Shown here: piece after piece, positions 32,498 to 40,700 of the stretch
Numbering within the stretch: position 1 is the stretch's first letter
Layout: every line of letters starts with the position of its first letter
Origin: Nocardioides flavescens
Lineage (GTDB): Bacteria; Actinomycetota; Actinomycetes; Propionibacteriales; Nocardioidaceae
DNA length: 51,373 nt
Assembly (NCBI RefSeq): GCF_009823805.1
Contig: NZ_WUEK01000018.1
Location: 1-51,373, forward strand
Direction: 5' to 3'
Notes under the pieces: model-generated
What the model saw: only the letters and a program-made list of their open reading frames with translations
The model's database searches: none
What the model was told of the DNA's origin: nothing
Made by a program: the position numbers and the translations under genes

Positions 32498-32645
32498 CGG
32501 ATCTCCTTCGCCGTGAGGTGTCGTGGCGGTCGAGCAGCAGCGGGACCGGCCCTGTGCCGCTCAACCTAATTTGTCGACACGGCGACATCCGGGACGCGCG
32601 GGGCGTGTCGCGCGTCCCTGCTCCCCCGGCGTCCTGCGGCGGCGA

Positions 32646-32951
32646 TCAGCGGCGCGTGAGGTCCTGGTAGTCGGGGTGACGGTCGATCCAGCCCTTGATG
32701 AACGGGCAGCGGGCGATCACGCGGCGGGTGCCCTCGGCCCGCACGTCGTCGAGGGCGCCGCGGGCGAGCGCGGAGCCGACCCCGTGGCCCTCGTGGGCGT
32801 CGTCGACCTCGGTGTGGGTGAAGACGATGAGCCCGTCGGCGGCGTCGTAGTAGGCCGCGCCGACCGCCTCGCCGTCGATGCGGGCCACCCAGCGCTGCCG
32901 GGCCGGCTCGTGGGTCACCTCGACGGTGGGCTGCTCCGACTGGTCGCTCAT
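32646..32951 (-). CDS. GNAT-like N-acetyltransferase, short NATD1/YjdJ type
   Basis: A 101-residue protein. The acetyl-CoA-binding signature is present in GHGVGSALARGALDDVRAEG, and the surrounding text (GLIVFTHTEVDDAHEGHGVG, RVIARCPFIKGWIDRHPDYQDL) matches the small NATD1/YjdJ-like family, which is half the usual GNAT length. Substrate unknown. It lies 148 bp upstream of parA on the same strand and is not part of the conserved core block. The gap 32498-32645 contains an AT-rich patch (CCTAATTTGTCGACA) that may serve as the parA promoter. Confidence 0.85.
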   Translation of the reverse strand: MSDQSEQPTVEVTHEPARQRWVARIDGEAVGAAYYDAADGLIVFTHTEVDDAHEGHGVGSALARGALDDVRAEGTRRVIARCPFIKGWIDRHPDYQDLTRR

Positions 32952-33068
32952 GCCAAGGACCCTACGACGCCGGGGGGCGCACCGCCGACGGGTCCCGAGG
33001 TGCGCGTCACCCCGTCACCTGACAGGGTGAGGCGGACAGCCGACCCCGGAGAGAGGAACCCCTCCCGC

Positions 33069-33683
33069 ATGCCCGTCCCGCGCCCGCCGCTCGTCCTGTC
33101 CGCCGCCGTGGCCCCGGTTGTGGTCGCCGCCTCGCTCGCCGGCTCACTCGTTGGTTCGCTCGGCGCCGCTGCGCCCGCGAGCGCGGCGACGACCGTCGAC
33201 TGCGCCGCCGGTCCGGTCGTCCTCGGTGGCGTCGACCAGCAGTTCACACTCGTCGGCGCCTGCACCGACGTCACGGTCACCGGCACCGGCCACACCGTCG
33301 CGCTCGAGTCCGCCGCGAACCTGTTCGTCCAAGCCAGCAGCACGACCATCACCGCGTCCGGTGCGCTCGGCAAGGTCGACCTCTCCGGCTCGGGGCTCAC
33401 GCTCACCGCGCCGCAGGCCGGCCGGGTCGCGCTCGGCGGCAGCAACGGCACGCTGCGCGTCGACCGCGCGACGACCTACGTCGTCCAGGGCGCGGGCGCC
33501 TCGGTCGAGGGCACCTCCGCCCGCTCGCTGAAGCTCACCGGCTCGTCGGGCCGGGTCGCCTTCCGCACCCTGAAGGTGCTGCGCATCAAGGGGGCCGGCA
33601 ACAAGGCGGTCGTCAAGGCTGGGCGCACGAAGGTCTCCGTCAGCGGCGCCAGCAACGTCGTCCGGGTCAACAAGCGCGCCTGA
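33069..33683 (+). CDS. Secreted DUF3060-like beta-repeat protein
   Basis: A 204-residue protein with a signal peptide (hydrophobic to about residue 38, AASA-ATTVDC at the likely cleavage). The mature part is a run of short beta repeats rich in Gly, Val, Thr and Ser (VTVTGTGHTVALESAANLFV, KVDLSGSGLTLTAPQAGRVA) that look like a small beta-solenoid, consistent with the DUF3060 family of exported actinobacterial proteins. A disulfide between the two early cysteines (VDCAAG, GACTDV) is plausible. Function unknown. A ribosome site GGAGAGAGG precedes it. It is convergent with the helicase gene across a palindrome. Confidence 0.75.
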   Translation: MPVPRPPLVLSAAVAPVVVAASLAGSLVGSLGAAAPASAATTVDCAAGPVVLGGVDQQFTLVGACTDVTVTGTGHTVALESAANLFVQASSTTITASGALGKVDLSGSGLTLTAPQAGRVALGGSNGTLRVDRATTYVVQGAGASVEGTSARSLKLTGSSGRVAFRTLKVLRIKGAGNKAVVKAGRTKVSVSGASNVVRVNKRA

Positions 33684-33699
33684 CCCGGCCGTCGCGGTC

Positions 33700-33762
33700 G
33701 GTAGTCCGTGACGTTCTGGCCCCTCCCGGCGCGAGCCGGGGGCCAGAACGTCGCGGACTACC
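33700..33762. repeat. 63-bp palindrome with GACGTTCTGG core, between convergent genes
   Basis: Left arm begins GGTAGTCCGTGACGTTCTGG and the right arm is its inverse with one mismatch (GGTAGTCCGCGACGTTCTGG), extending through CCCC to a short loop near 33731. It lies between the stop of the DUF3060-like gene and the stop of the helicase gene and could terminate both transcripts. It shares GACGTTCTGG with the palindrome at 40606-40689. Confidence 0.9.
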
Positions 33763-33774
33763 CGCCACCCGGCC

Positions 33775-36366
33775 TCAGACCCCGTCGAGCCGCCGCATCG
33801 CGGTGGCGAGCACGACCGCCTCGCCGACGGCGTCGGACGCGTCGAGGTCGACCTCGGCCTCGATGACCCAGTCGTGGTCGCCGGCGGGGTCGCTGAGGGT
33901 CTGGCGCACCTGCCAGCGCCGCCCGTCGGTGCCGGTGGTCGCCTCGACGTCGAGGTGCGCCGGCCCGTGGGCGTCGGCGTCGAGGCGGATCTCGTCGTGG
34001 TCGTCCCAGTACGCCGCGAGCGCCTCGTCCCACGCCGCACGGTCCATCACGACCGCCAGCGGGGGCTCGGCGAGCCCGGCGGCCGCCGTCTCGAGCGCGG
34101 CCAGGGCGTCGACGTCGTCACGGGCGGCCAGCTCGACGCGGCGCCACAGCGCGTTGCGCACCATCCGGCGGAAGACCCGCTCCTGCGCCGACACCGGCCG
34201 CGGGGGCGGCGGCGGGGCGTCGCCGGTCGCCGCGGCCGAGGCGTGCGCCGGGTCGGCGAGCGCCTCCCACTCATCGAGCAGCGACGAGTCGGTCTGGCGC
34301 ACGGTCTCGCCCAGCCACTCGACCAGCTCGTCGAGCTCCGGGGTCCGGTGCCGCTCGGGGACGGTCTGGCGCAGGGTGCGGTAGGCGTCGGTGAGGTAGC
34401 GCAGCACCAGCCCCTCCGAGCGGGCCAGCTGGTAGCGCGCGACGAGGTCGGTGAACCCCATCCCCTGCTCCCACATCTCGCGCACGACCGCCTTGGGGTC
34501 GAGCCCCTCGGGGTCCAGCCAGGGATGGGTCTCGCGGTAGGTCTCGAACGCCGCCTCGAGGAGCTCGGCCAGCGGCTTGGGCCAGGTGACCTCCTCGAGC
34601 AGCTCCATCCGCTCGTCGTACTCGATGCCGTCGGCCTTCATCGAGGCGATGGCCTCACCCCGCGCCTCGTGCTGCTGCGCCCAGAGGATCTGGCGCGGCG
34701 GGTCGAGCACCGCCTCGACGACCGAGACGACGTCGAGGGTGTACGTGGGCGCCTCGGGGTCGAGCAGGTCGAACGCCGCGAGCGCGAAGTGCGCGAGCTC
34801 CTGGTTGAGCGCGAAGTCCTCCGGGAGGGTGACGGTCAGGACGTAGCGGCGCCCGAAGCCGTCAGGCTCGTCGAGGCGCGTCACGATGCCGGAGCCGACG
34901 AGCGAGCGCGCGAGCCGCAGGGCCCGGCGGGCCAGGCGGCGCTGCTCACGCGGCGCGGAGTGGTTGTCGGTGAGCAGCCGGCGCAGCACCGGGAAGGCGT
35001 CCTCCTCGCGGGCGAGGACGTTGACGAGCATCGAGTCGTCGACCTTCATCCGCGACGTCAGCGCCTCGGGCACCCCGGCGACCAGCTTGTCGAAGGTCTC
35101 CTCGGTCCACACGACCGTGCCCTCGGGCGGCTTGCGGAGGTGGGCCTTGGAGTTCTTCTTGGGGTTGGCGGCGTTCTTGGCGGCGGCCTTGGCCTTGGCG
35201 CGCTCGTTCTCGATGACGTGCTCGGGCGCCTGCACGACGACGTAGCCCGCGGTGTCGTAGCCCGCCCGGCCCGCGCGGCCGGCGATCTGGAGGAACTCGC
35301 GAGTGCGCAGCACCCGCTGGCGGCGGCCGTCGTACTTGGTGAGGCCGGTGAAGAGCACCGTGCGGATCGGCACGTTGATGCCGACGCCGAGCGTGTCCGT
35401 GCCGCAGATGACGGTGAGCAGGCCGGCCTGGGCGAGCTGCTCGACCAGCCGGCGGTAGCGCGGCAGCATCCCCGCGTGGTGGACGCCGATCCCCCGCTTG
35501 AGCAGCTTGCTCAGCGTGCGCCCGAACCCCGCGCTGAACCGCACCCCGGACAGCCGCTCGGCGACCCCGGGGGTCTTGGGCAGGAACGACGCGGTGAGCA
35601 GCGACGTGGCGTGCTCGACCGCGTCCTTCTGGGTGAAGTGCACGACGTAGACCGGCGCCTGGTGGGTCTGCACCAGCTCCTCGAGCGTCTCGGCGAGCGG
35701 GGTGAGCGCCCACGAGAAGGTGAGCGGCACAGGCCGCTCCGCCTCGGTGACCAGCGCCGTGTCGCGGCCGTTGCGCCGGGTGAGGTCGTCGGCCAGCTCG
35801 GTCATGTCGCCGAGGGTCGCCGACATCAGCAGGAACTGCGCCTTCGGCAGCTCGAGCAGCGGCACCTGCCACGCCCAGCCGCGGTCCGGCTCGGCGTAGT
35901 AGTGGAACTCGTCCATCACGACCAGCCCGACGTCGGCGTCGCGGCCCTCGCGCAGCGCGAGGTTGGCGAGCACCTCGGCGGTGCAGCAGATGATCGGGGC
36001 GTCGGCGTTGACCGAGGCGTCGCCGGTCAGCATGCCGACGTCCTCGGTGCCGAAGACCGCGCACAGGTCGAAGAACTTCTCGCTCACGAGCGCCTTGATG
36101 GGCGCGGTGTAGAACGACACCTCGTTGCGGGCCATCGCCGTCATGTGCGCGGCGATCGCGACCATCGACTTGCCCGAGCCGGTGGGGGTGGCGAGGACGA
36201 CGTTGTCGCCGGCCAGCAGCGAGAGCACCGCCTCCTCCTGGTGCGGGTAGAGCTCCAGGCCCAGGCCCCCGGCGTACGCCGTGACGCGGTCGAGGACGGC
36301 GTCGGGGTCGAACGTCGTGGTCGCGGTGGAGGTCGTGTCGGTGGTGCGGTCGGTGATGGGTCTCAG
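33775..36366 (-). CDS. DEAD/DEAH-box helicase with DUF3516-type C-terminus
   Basis: About 860 residues. N-terminal helicase motifs: Q-region LYPHQEEAVLSLL, Walker A ATPTGSGKS, motif II DEFH in VVMDEFHYY, motif III MSATLGD, and the C-terminal helicase motif QIAGRAGRAGYDTAG. The remaining about 400 residues (MKVDDSMLVNVLAREEDAFP onward) fit DUF3516, a family restricted to Actinobacteria and related to Ski2-like helicases. RNA substrates are likely. No ATG, GTG or TTG precedes the conserved region in frame: possible starts are CTG at 36366, forming a CTGA overlap with the xerD stop, or ATC at 36357, nine bases after AGGGA. The start is therefore uncertain. Confidence 0.88.
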   Translation of the reverse strand: MRPITDRTTDTTSTATTTFDPDAVLDRVTAYAGGLGLELYPHQEEAVLSLLAGDNVVLATPTGSGKSMVAIAAHMTAMARNEVSFYTAPIKALVSEKFFDLCAVFGTEDVGMLTGDASVNADAPIICCTAEVLANLALREGRDADVGLVVMDEFHYYAEPDRGWAWQVPLLELPKAQFLLMSATLGDMTELADDLTRRNGRDTALVTEAERPVPLTFSWALTPLAETLEELVQTHQAPVYVVHFTQKDAVEHATSLLTASFLPKTPGVAERLSGVRFSAGFGRTLSKLLKRGIGVHHAGMLPRYRRLVEQLAQAGLLTVICGTDTLGVGINVPIRTVLFTGLTKYDGRRQRVLRTREFLQIAGRAGRAGYDTAGYVVVQAPEHVIENERAKAKAAAKNAANPKKNSKAHLRKPPEGTVVWTEETFDKLVAGVPEALTSRMKVDDSMLVNVLAREEDAFPVLRRLLTDNHSAPREQRRLARRALRLARSLVGSGIVTRLDEPDGFGRRYVLTVTLPEDFALNQELAHFALAAFDLLDPEAPTYTLDVVSVVEAVLDPPRQILWAQQHEARGEAIASMKADGIEYDERMELLEEVTWPKPLAELLEAAFETYRETHPWLDPEGLDPKAVVREMWEQGMGFTDLVARYQLARSEGLVLRYLTDAYRTLRQTVPERHRTPELDELVEWLGETVRQTDSSLLDEWEALADPAHASAAATGDAPPPPPRPVSAQERVFRRMVRNALWRRVELAARDDVDALAALETAAAGLAEPPLAVVMDRAAWDEALAAYWDDHDEIRLDADAHGPAHLDVEATTGTDGRRWQVRQTLSDPAGDHDWVIEAEVDLDASDAVGEAVVLATAMRRLDGV

Positions 36367-37457
36367 TCCCTGGCTCGGGGGTGGGCGCTGGCGAAGACCT
36401 CGCGCAGGCTGTCGACGGTGACGAGGGTGTAGACCTGCGTCGTCGTCACCGACGCGTGGCCGAGCAGCTCCTGGACGACGCGCACGTCGGCTCCGCCGTC
36501 GAGCAGGTGCGTGGCGAAGGAGTGGCGCAGCGTGTGGGGTGAGACGTCGCGGGTGACGCCGGCGCGCTCGGCGGCCTTGACCAGCACCGCCCACGCCGAC
36601 TGGCGCGAGAGCCGGCCACCGCGGGCGTTGAGGAACAGCGCGGCTGTGCCCGCCCCGGTCGCGACCAGCTCGGGGCGCGCGCGCACGAGGTAGGCGTCGA
36701 CCGCCTCGAGAGCGAACGATCCGACCGGCACCAGCCGCTGCTTGCCGCCCTTGCCGCGCAGCAGGACGGTCTGGTCGACGGTGTCGAGGTCGTCGACGTC
36801 GAGCCCGACCGCCTCGGAGATGCGGGCCCCGGTGCCGTAGAGCACCTCCAGCAGTGCGCGGTCGCGCAGCGCCAGCGCCGTGCCGGGCGCGCCCGCGGAC
36901 TCCAGGATCGCCTCCACGTCGGAGAGCGGCAGCGCCTTGGGCAGCCGCTTGGCCGGGGTCGGGGGCTTCACCGCCCGCGCGGGGTCGTCACCGGCCAGTC
37001 CGTCGGCGAGCGCGAAGCGGTGGAAGCCGCGCACCGCGACCACCGTGCGTGCCGCGCTGGTCGAGCTCAGCGGCGGGTGGTCGGTGTCGCCCTCGCGCAG
37101 CGCCACCAGGAACGCCGCCACCGTCGCCTCGCTCACCTCGTCCAGGCTCGTCACGCCCGAGGCGTCCAGGAACCCGACGTAGCGCCGCAGGTCGCGCCGG
37201 TACGACGACAGCGTGTTGGCCGCCAGCCCCCGCTCCACGCTCAGGTGGTCGAGGTAGGTCCGCACCGCCCGCGCGACCGCTCCGGCGGTCGAGGAAGACG
37301 CCTCGCCGGTGGTTGCGGAAGGTAAGTTGCCGGTAGTTGCTGGAGTTGAGTTGCCGGTAGTTGCTGGAGGTGAGTTGCCGGTGGTTGAGGAAGTCGCGCT
37401 AGCGACTGTCTCGAAACCACTCCCAGCAGCAGGGGCCACCCCGACGGCCCCGCTCAC
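36363..37457 (-). CDS. xerD: Tyrosine recombinase XerD, with repeat-derived N-terminal extension
   Basis: A 364-residue recombinase that resolves chromosome dimers at dif. All catalytic residues are present: Arg212 (GTGARISE), Lys236 (RGKGGKQ), His308 and Arg311 (SPHTLRHSFATHLL), His334 (LLGHAS) and nucleophile Tyr343 (TTTQVYT). From the GTG at 37457, which overlaps the nudix stop, the protein is about 55 residues longer than usual: residues 11-27 come from the dispersed palindromic element and 26-51 from 24-bp tandem repeats (8-residue PATTGN-type units). The normal core starts near AVARAVRTYLDHLSVERGL. An internal GTG at Val65 is an alternative start that would skip the repeats. Confidence 0.92.
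   Translation of the reverse strand: MSGAVGVAPAAGSGFETVASATSSTTGNSPPATTGNSTPATTGNLPSATTGEASSSTAGAVARAVRTYLDHLSVERGLAANTLSSYRRDLRRYVGFLDASGVTSLDEVSEATVAAFLVALREGDTDHPPLSSTSAARTVVAVRGFHRFALADGLAGDDPARAVKPPTPAKRLPKALPLSDVEAILESAGAPGTALALRDRALLEVLYGTGARISEAVGLDVDDLDTVDQTVLLRGKGGKQRLVPVGSFALEAVDAYLVRARPELVATGAGTAALFLNARGGRLSRQSAWAVLVKAAERAGVTRDVSPHTLRHSFATHLLDGGADVRVVQELLGHASVTTTQVYTLVTVDSLREVFASAHPRARD
37306..37422. repeat. 24-bp tandem repeats joined to a dispersed palindromic element, inside xerD
   Basis: Three 24-bp units beginning CCGGT at 37306, 37330 and 37354 lead into a palindromic element at 37378-37422 (GGTGGTTGAGGAAGTC, hairpin GTCGC-GCTA-GCGAC, then GTCTCGAAACCAC). The tandem unit resembles the first 20 bases of the element, suggesting it arose by its partial duplication. 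Everything remains in frame with xerD. Confidence 0.9.
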
Positions 37458-38032
37458 GCCAGCCCGCGCGCCCGGGCGAGCAGCACCGCCTGCACCACCG
37501 GCCCGTCCTGCACGCGCCCGTCGAGCACCGCGGCGAGCAGGTCGTCGAACCCGATCCACTCGGTGCTCATGTCGGCCTCCTCGTGCTCGGCGACGAAGTC
37601 GCTGTCGACCTCGCTCAGCCCGCGGGCGAGGTAGAGGTGGTGCACCTCCTGCGAGATGCCCGGCGAGCCGTACGTCGTCCCGAGGTGGGTCCACGCGATC
37701 GCCTCGAGGCCGGCCTCCTCGAGGAGCTCACGTCGCGCGGCCTGCTCGGCGCCCTCGCCCTCGACGTCCAGGAGCCCCGCCGGCAGCTCGACGAAGCGCC
37801 GCCGCGCGGCGTGACGGTACTGCCGCAGGCAGAACACGCGGTCCTGCTCGTCGAGCGCCAGGATCACCGCGGCGCCGGGGTGCTCGAGGACGAAGCGCCG
37901 GAACGGCTCGTCGTCGGGGTGTCCCGGTCGGCGCACACGGTCGGCGCGCAGCGTCACGACCCAGCCGGTGTCGGCGAGCACCTCGGAGTCGACGACCTCC
38001 CACTCCTCGGCGACGTCCGACGGCTCAGCCAC
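37454..38032 (-). CDS. NUDIX hydrolase, ADP-ribose pyrophosphatase-like
   Basis: A 192-residue enzyme. The Nudix box is complete: GLLDVEGEGAEQAARRELLEEAGL (GX5EX7REUXEEXGU). The sequence VFCLRQYRHAARRRFVELPAG before it and TYGSPGISQEVHHLYLARGL after it match ADP-ribose pyrophosphatases (Rv1700 type). It hydrolyses ADP-ribose or related nucleoside diphosphates. GTG at 38032 is chosen because a longer frame would run past the divergent pepN start at 38056. Coupled to xerD by a GTGA overlap, as in relatives. Confidence 0.9.
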   Translation of the reverse strand: MAEPSDVAEEWEVVDSEVLADTGWVVTLRADRVRRPGHPDDEPFRRFVLEHPGAAVILALDEQDRVFCLRQYRHAARRRFVELPAGLLDVEGEGAEQAARRELLEEAGLEAIAWTHLGTTYGSPGISQEVHHLYLARGLSEVDSDFVAEHEEADMSTEWIGFDDLLAAVLDGRVQDGPVVQAVLLARARGLA

Positions 38033-38043
38033 GTGCGGGACGT

Positions 38044-38049
38044 TACCGT
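38044..38049 (+). promoter_or_regulatory. -10 element suggesting a leaderless pepN transcript
   Basis: TACCGT lies six bases before the pepN ATG. With a normal -10 to start-site distance, the transcript would begin at or next to the start codon. The whole divergent gap to the nudix start is 23 bp, leaving no room for a leader or Shine-Dalgarno site. Confidence 0.5.
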
Positions 38050-38055
38050 GCCCGC

Positions 38056-40596
38056 ATGAGCGGACCCGAGGACTCACCCGCGGACGGCCCGGTGGACGTG
38101 CCGGCCGACGCGCCCGCGAGCCTGACCCAGGACGAGGCCCGCGCCCGGGCCGAGCTGCTGGACGTCGAGCGCTACGACATCGAGGTCGACCTGCGCGAGC
38201 TGCTCGCGGGCGAGCGGTGGCGCGCCACCTCGCGCGTGACGTTCACGTGCCGTCGCCCGGGCGCGGACACCTTCGTCGACGTCGTCGGCGAGGTGCACGC
38301 CGCCACCCTCAACGGGGTCGAGCTCGACGCCTCGGCCCACCGGGCCGGGCGGCTCGCCCTGACCGGCCTCGCCGAGCGCAACGAGCTGGTCGTCGTCTCG
38401 AGCCAGACCGACACCGGCTCGGGCAACGCCATCCTGCGCACCGTCGACGGCTCCGACGACCGGGTCTACGTCTGGACCTCCTTCGAGCCCGACGGCGCCC
38501 GTCGCGCGTGGGCCTGCTTCGACCAGCCCGACCTCAAGGCCGTGCACCGCTTCCGCGTCGTGGCCCCGGCCGAGTGGAGCGTGCTTTCCAACTCCGCGCC
38601 CGACCAGGTCAGCGAGCCCACGGCCGTCGACGACGCCGACCACGAGGCGGGCCTGCTGAGCCGGTGGTGGAGCTTCACCGACACGCCCCGCCTCTCGACG
38701 TACGTCGTGGTGGTCAACGCCGGTCCGTTCCACGAGGTCCGCGAGCAGCGCGGCGGGCACAGCCTCGGACTGTGGTGCCGGCAGTCGCTGCGGCCCTACC
38801 TCGAGCGCGACACCGCCGAGCTGCTGCGGCTGACCGAGGCGGGGCTGGCGTTCTTCGGCGAGCGGTTCGACCAGCCCTTCGGTCAGGAGCGCTACGACCA
38901 CGTCTTCGTGCCCGACATGGGTGGTGCGATGGAGAACTGGGGGTGCGTGACCTGGAGCGACTCCGCCCTGCACCGCGGCGAGCCCACCCTGCTCGACCGC
39001 ATGACGGCGGCCGACACCCTGCTCCACGAGATGGCGCACATGTGGTTCGGCGACCTGGTGACCATGCGGTGGTGGGACGACCTGTGGCTCAACGAGGCGT
39101 TCGCGTCGTTCGCCGCGACCTGGGCCCTCGACGCGATCGACCCCGGGTCCGCGGCCTGGGCGGTGTTCGCCGCGACCGACGAGCTCGTCGGCTACGAGCA
39201 GGACCGCGGTCCGGCCCGCCACCCGATCCGCACCGAGGTGCCCGACGTCGCCCACGCGATGGCGAACTTCGACGCCATCACCTACCTCAAGGGCCAGGCC
39301 GTCCTGCGGCAGCTCATGGAGCTGCTCGGTGAGGAGCGGTTCGTCGCCGGGCTGCGTGCCCACTTCGCCGAGCACGCCTGGGGCAACGCCACCCTCGCCG
39401 AGCTGATGAGCGCCTTCGCCGCCGCGTCCGGCCGCGAGCTCGACGGCTGGACGGCCGCGTGGCTCGACCGCGCCGGCACCGACACCGTCTCGCTCGTCGG
39501 CGACACGCTGCTGGTCGCCAGCCCCGATGGCGGCACACCGCGCCCGCACGCGCTCCTCGTGGGCTCCTACGCCCGGTCCGACGCCGGCCTCTCCCCCGTC
39601 GGCTCGACCCGGGTCGAGACCGCCGGCGCGGTGACCTCGATGTCCGACCTGCCCGAGGCCGACCTGCAGCTGGTCAACGACGGCGACCTGAGCTTCGTCT
39701 CGGTCCGACCCGACGAGGCGTCGCTGCAGGTGCTGCTCACCGACGCCGGTCGCCTGCCCGACGCGACCGGCCGGGTCGTCGCGGTCTCGACCGCGCTCGA
39801 CATGCTCGCCGAGGGCGAGCTGTCCAGCGGCGACGTCTTCGAGTGCGTCGTCGCGGTGCTCGAGCACGAGACGGTGCCGGGCCTCGTCGAGCCGCTCCTC
39901 GCCCGGGCCCTGGCCGTCGCGGAGCAGTGGAGCCCGACCGTCCTGGTCCCCCGCCGGCTCGAGCGGCTCGCGCGGCTCGCCGGTGACCTCGCCGACCACG
40001 AGGACAGCGGTGCCGACGTACGCGCGGCGGCCCTGCAGACCCTGGCCTGGGCGGCCACGACCTCCGAGCACTTCGACCGGCTCGACGCCGCGGTCGCCGC
40101 CGCGCCGGACGACACCGAGCTGGCCTGGCTCACCCTCACCCGGCGTGCCGCCCTCGACCGCCACGACCAGGAGGCCGTCGACGCCCTCCTGGGCCGCGAC
40201 CCCGACCCCGAGGCCCGCGTGCGCGCGCTCGGCGTGGCCGCGGCCCGTCCCAGCGAGGAGGCCAAGGCCGAGGCCTGGGAGCAGTTCTGGCGGGCCGGCG
40301 CCGTCCCGTCCGGCGTCCCGACGCGCACCTTCGCCCGCTGCTTCTGGCGCCCGGCCCAGCACGACCTGCTGGTGCCGTGGGCCCACCGGTTCCTCGACGA
40401 GCTCAGCGACCTCAACGGCGAGGGACTGCTCGCCGTCGGGAGCAAGGTGCGGCTGATGGCCCCGACGACGTGCGACGTGGCCTGGCTCGACCGGGCTCGC
40501 GACCTGGCCGAGGCTCCCGACGCCCTGCCCGCCGTGCGCACGGCCCTGCTCGTCGCCTCCGACCGCCTCGCCCGCGTCCTAGCCGCCCGCGCCTGA
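38056..40596 (+). CDS. pepN: Aminopeptidase N (M1 family zinc metalloprotease)
   Basis: An 846-residue cytoplasmic aminopeptidase that removes N-terminal residues from peptides. Zinc ligands are His324, His328 and Glu347 (HEMAH...NEAF) with catalytic Glu325; the substrate-binding GAMENWG lies about 30 residues earlier, and the YDHVFVPDMGG lead-in is typical. The N-terminal beta domain and long C-terminal helical (ERAP1-like) domain make up the rest. The length is normal for actinobacterial PepN. In relatives the pyrG-nudix-xerD run is contiguous, so pepN, inserted here on the opposite strand, interrupts it. Confidence 0.96.
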   Translation: MSGPEDSPADGPVDVPADAPASLTQDEARARAELLDVERYDIEVDLRELLAGERWRATSRVTFTCRRPGADTFVDVVGEVHAATLNGVELDASAHRAGRLALTGLAERNELVVVSSQTDTGSGNAILRTVDGSDDRVYVWTSFEPDGARRAWACFDQPDLKAVHRFRVVAPAEWSVLSNSAPDQVSEPTAVDDADHEAGLLSRWWSFTDTPRLSTYVVVVNAGPFHEVREQRGGHSLGLWCRQSLRPYLERDTAELLRLTEAGLAFFGERFDQPFGQERYDHVFVPDMGGAMENWGCVTWSDSALHRGEPTLLDRMTAADTLLHEMAHMWFGDLVTMRWWDDLWLNEAFASFAATWALDAIDPGSAAWAVFAATDELVGYEQDRGPARHPIRTEVPDVAHAMANFDAITYLKGQAVLRQLMELLGEERFVAGLRAHFAEHAWGNATLAELMSAFAAASGRELDGWTAAWLDRAGTDTVSLVGDTLLVASPDGGTPRPHALLVGSYARSDAGLSPVGSTRVETAGAVTSMSDLPEADLQLVNDGDLSFVSVRPDEASLQVLLTDAGRLPDATGRVVAVSTALDMLAEGELSSGDVFECVVAVLEHETVPGLVEPLLARALAVAEQWSPTVLVPRRLERLARLAGDLADHEDSGADVRAAALQTLAWAATTSEHFDRLDAAVAAAPDDTELAWLTLTRRAALDRHDQEAVDALLGRDPDPEARVRALGVAAARPSEEAKAEAWEQFWRAGAVPSGVPTRTFARCFWRPAQHDLLVPWAHRFLDELSDLNGEGLLAVGSKVRLMAPTTCDVAWLDRARDLAEAPDALPAVRTALLVASDRLARVLAARA

Positions 40597-40605
40597 CTCG
40601 CGCGG

Positions 40606-40689
40606 AATCCCAGCATCTGCTGGTACTCCTGACGTTCTGGGGTGTTGCAACACCCCAGAACGTCGGCGGTCCCAGCAGATGCTGGGATT
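40606..40689. repeat. 84-bp nested palindrome between pepN and pyrG
   Basis: The centre of symmetry is at 40647/40648. Left arm AATCCCAGCATCTGCTGG, a short mismatched stretch, then GACGTTCTGGGGTGTTGC, each matched by its inverse on the right. It fills the 104-bp gap between the converging pepN and pyrG stops and is likely a bidirectional terminator. The GACGTTCTGG core is shared with 33700-33762. Confidence 0.93.
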
Positions 40690-40700
40690 CTGCCGTCAGG

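Noticed and set aside
36366..36594. Helicase start at the upstream frame start 36594
   Set aside because: It would add about 75 arginine-rich residues antisense-like in composition that are only the shifted reading of xerD.
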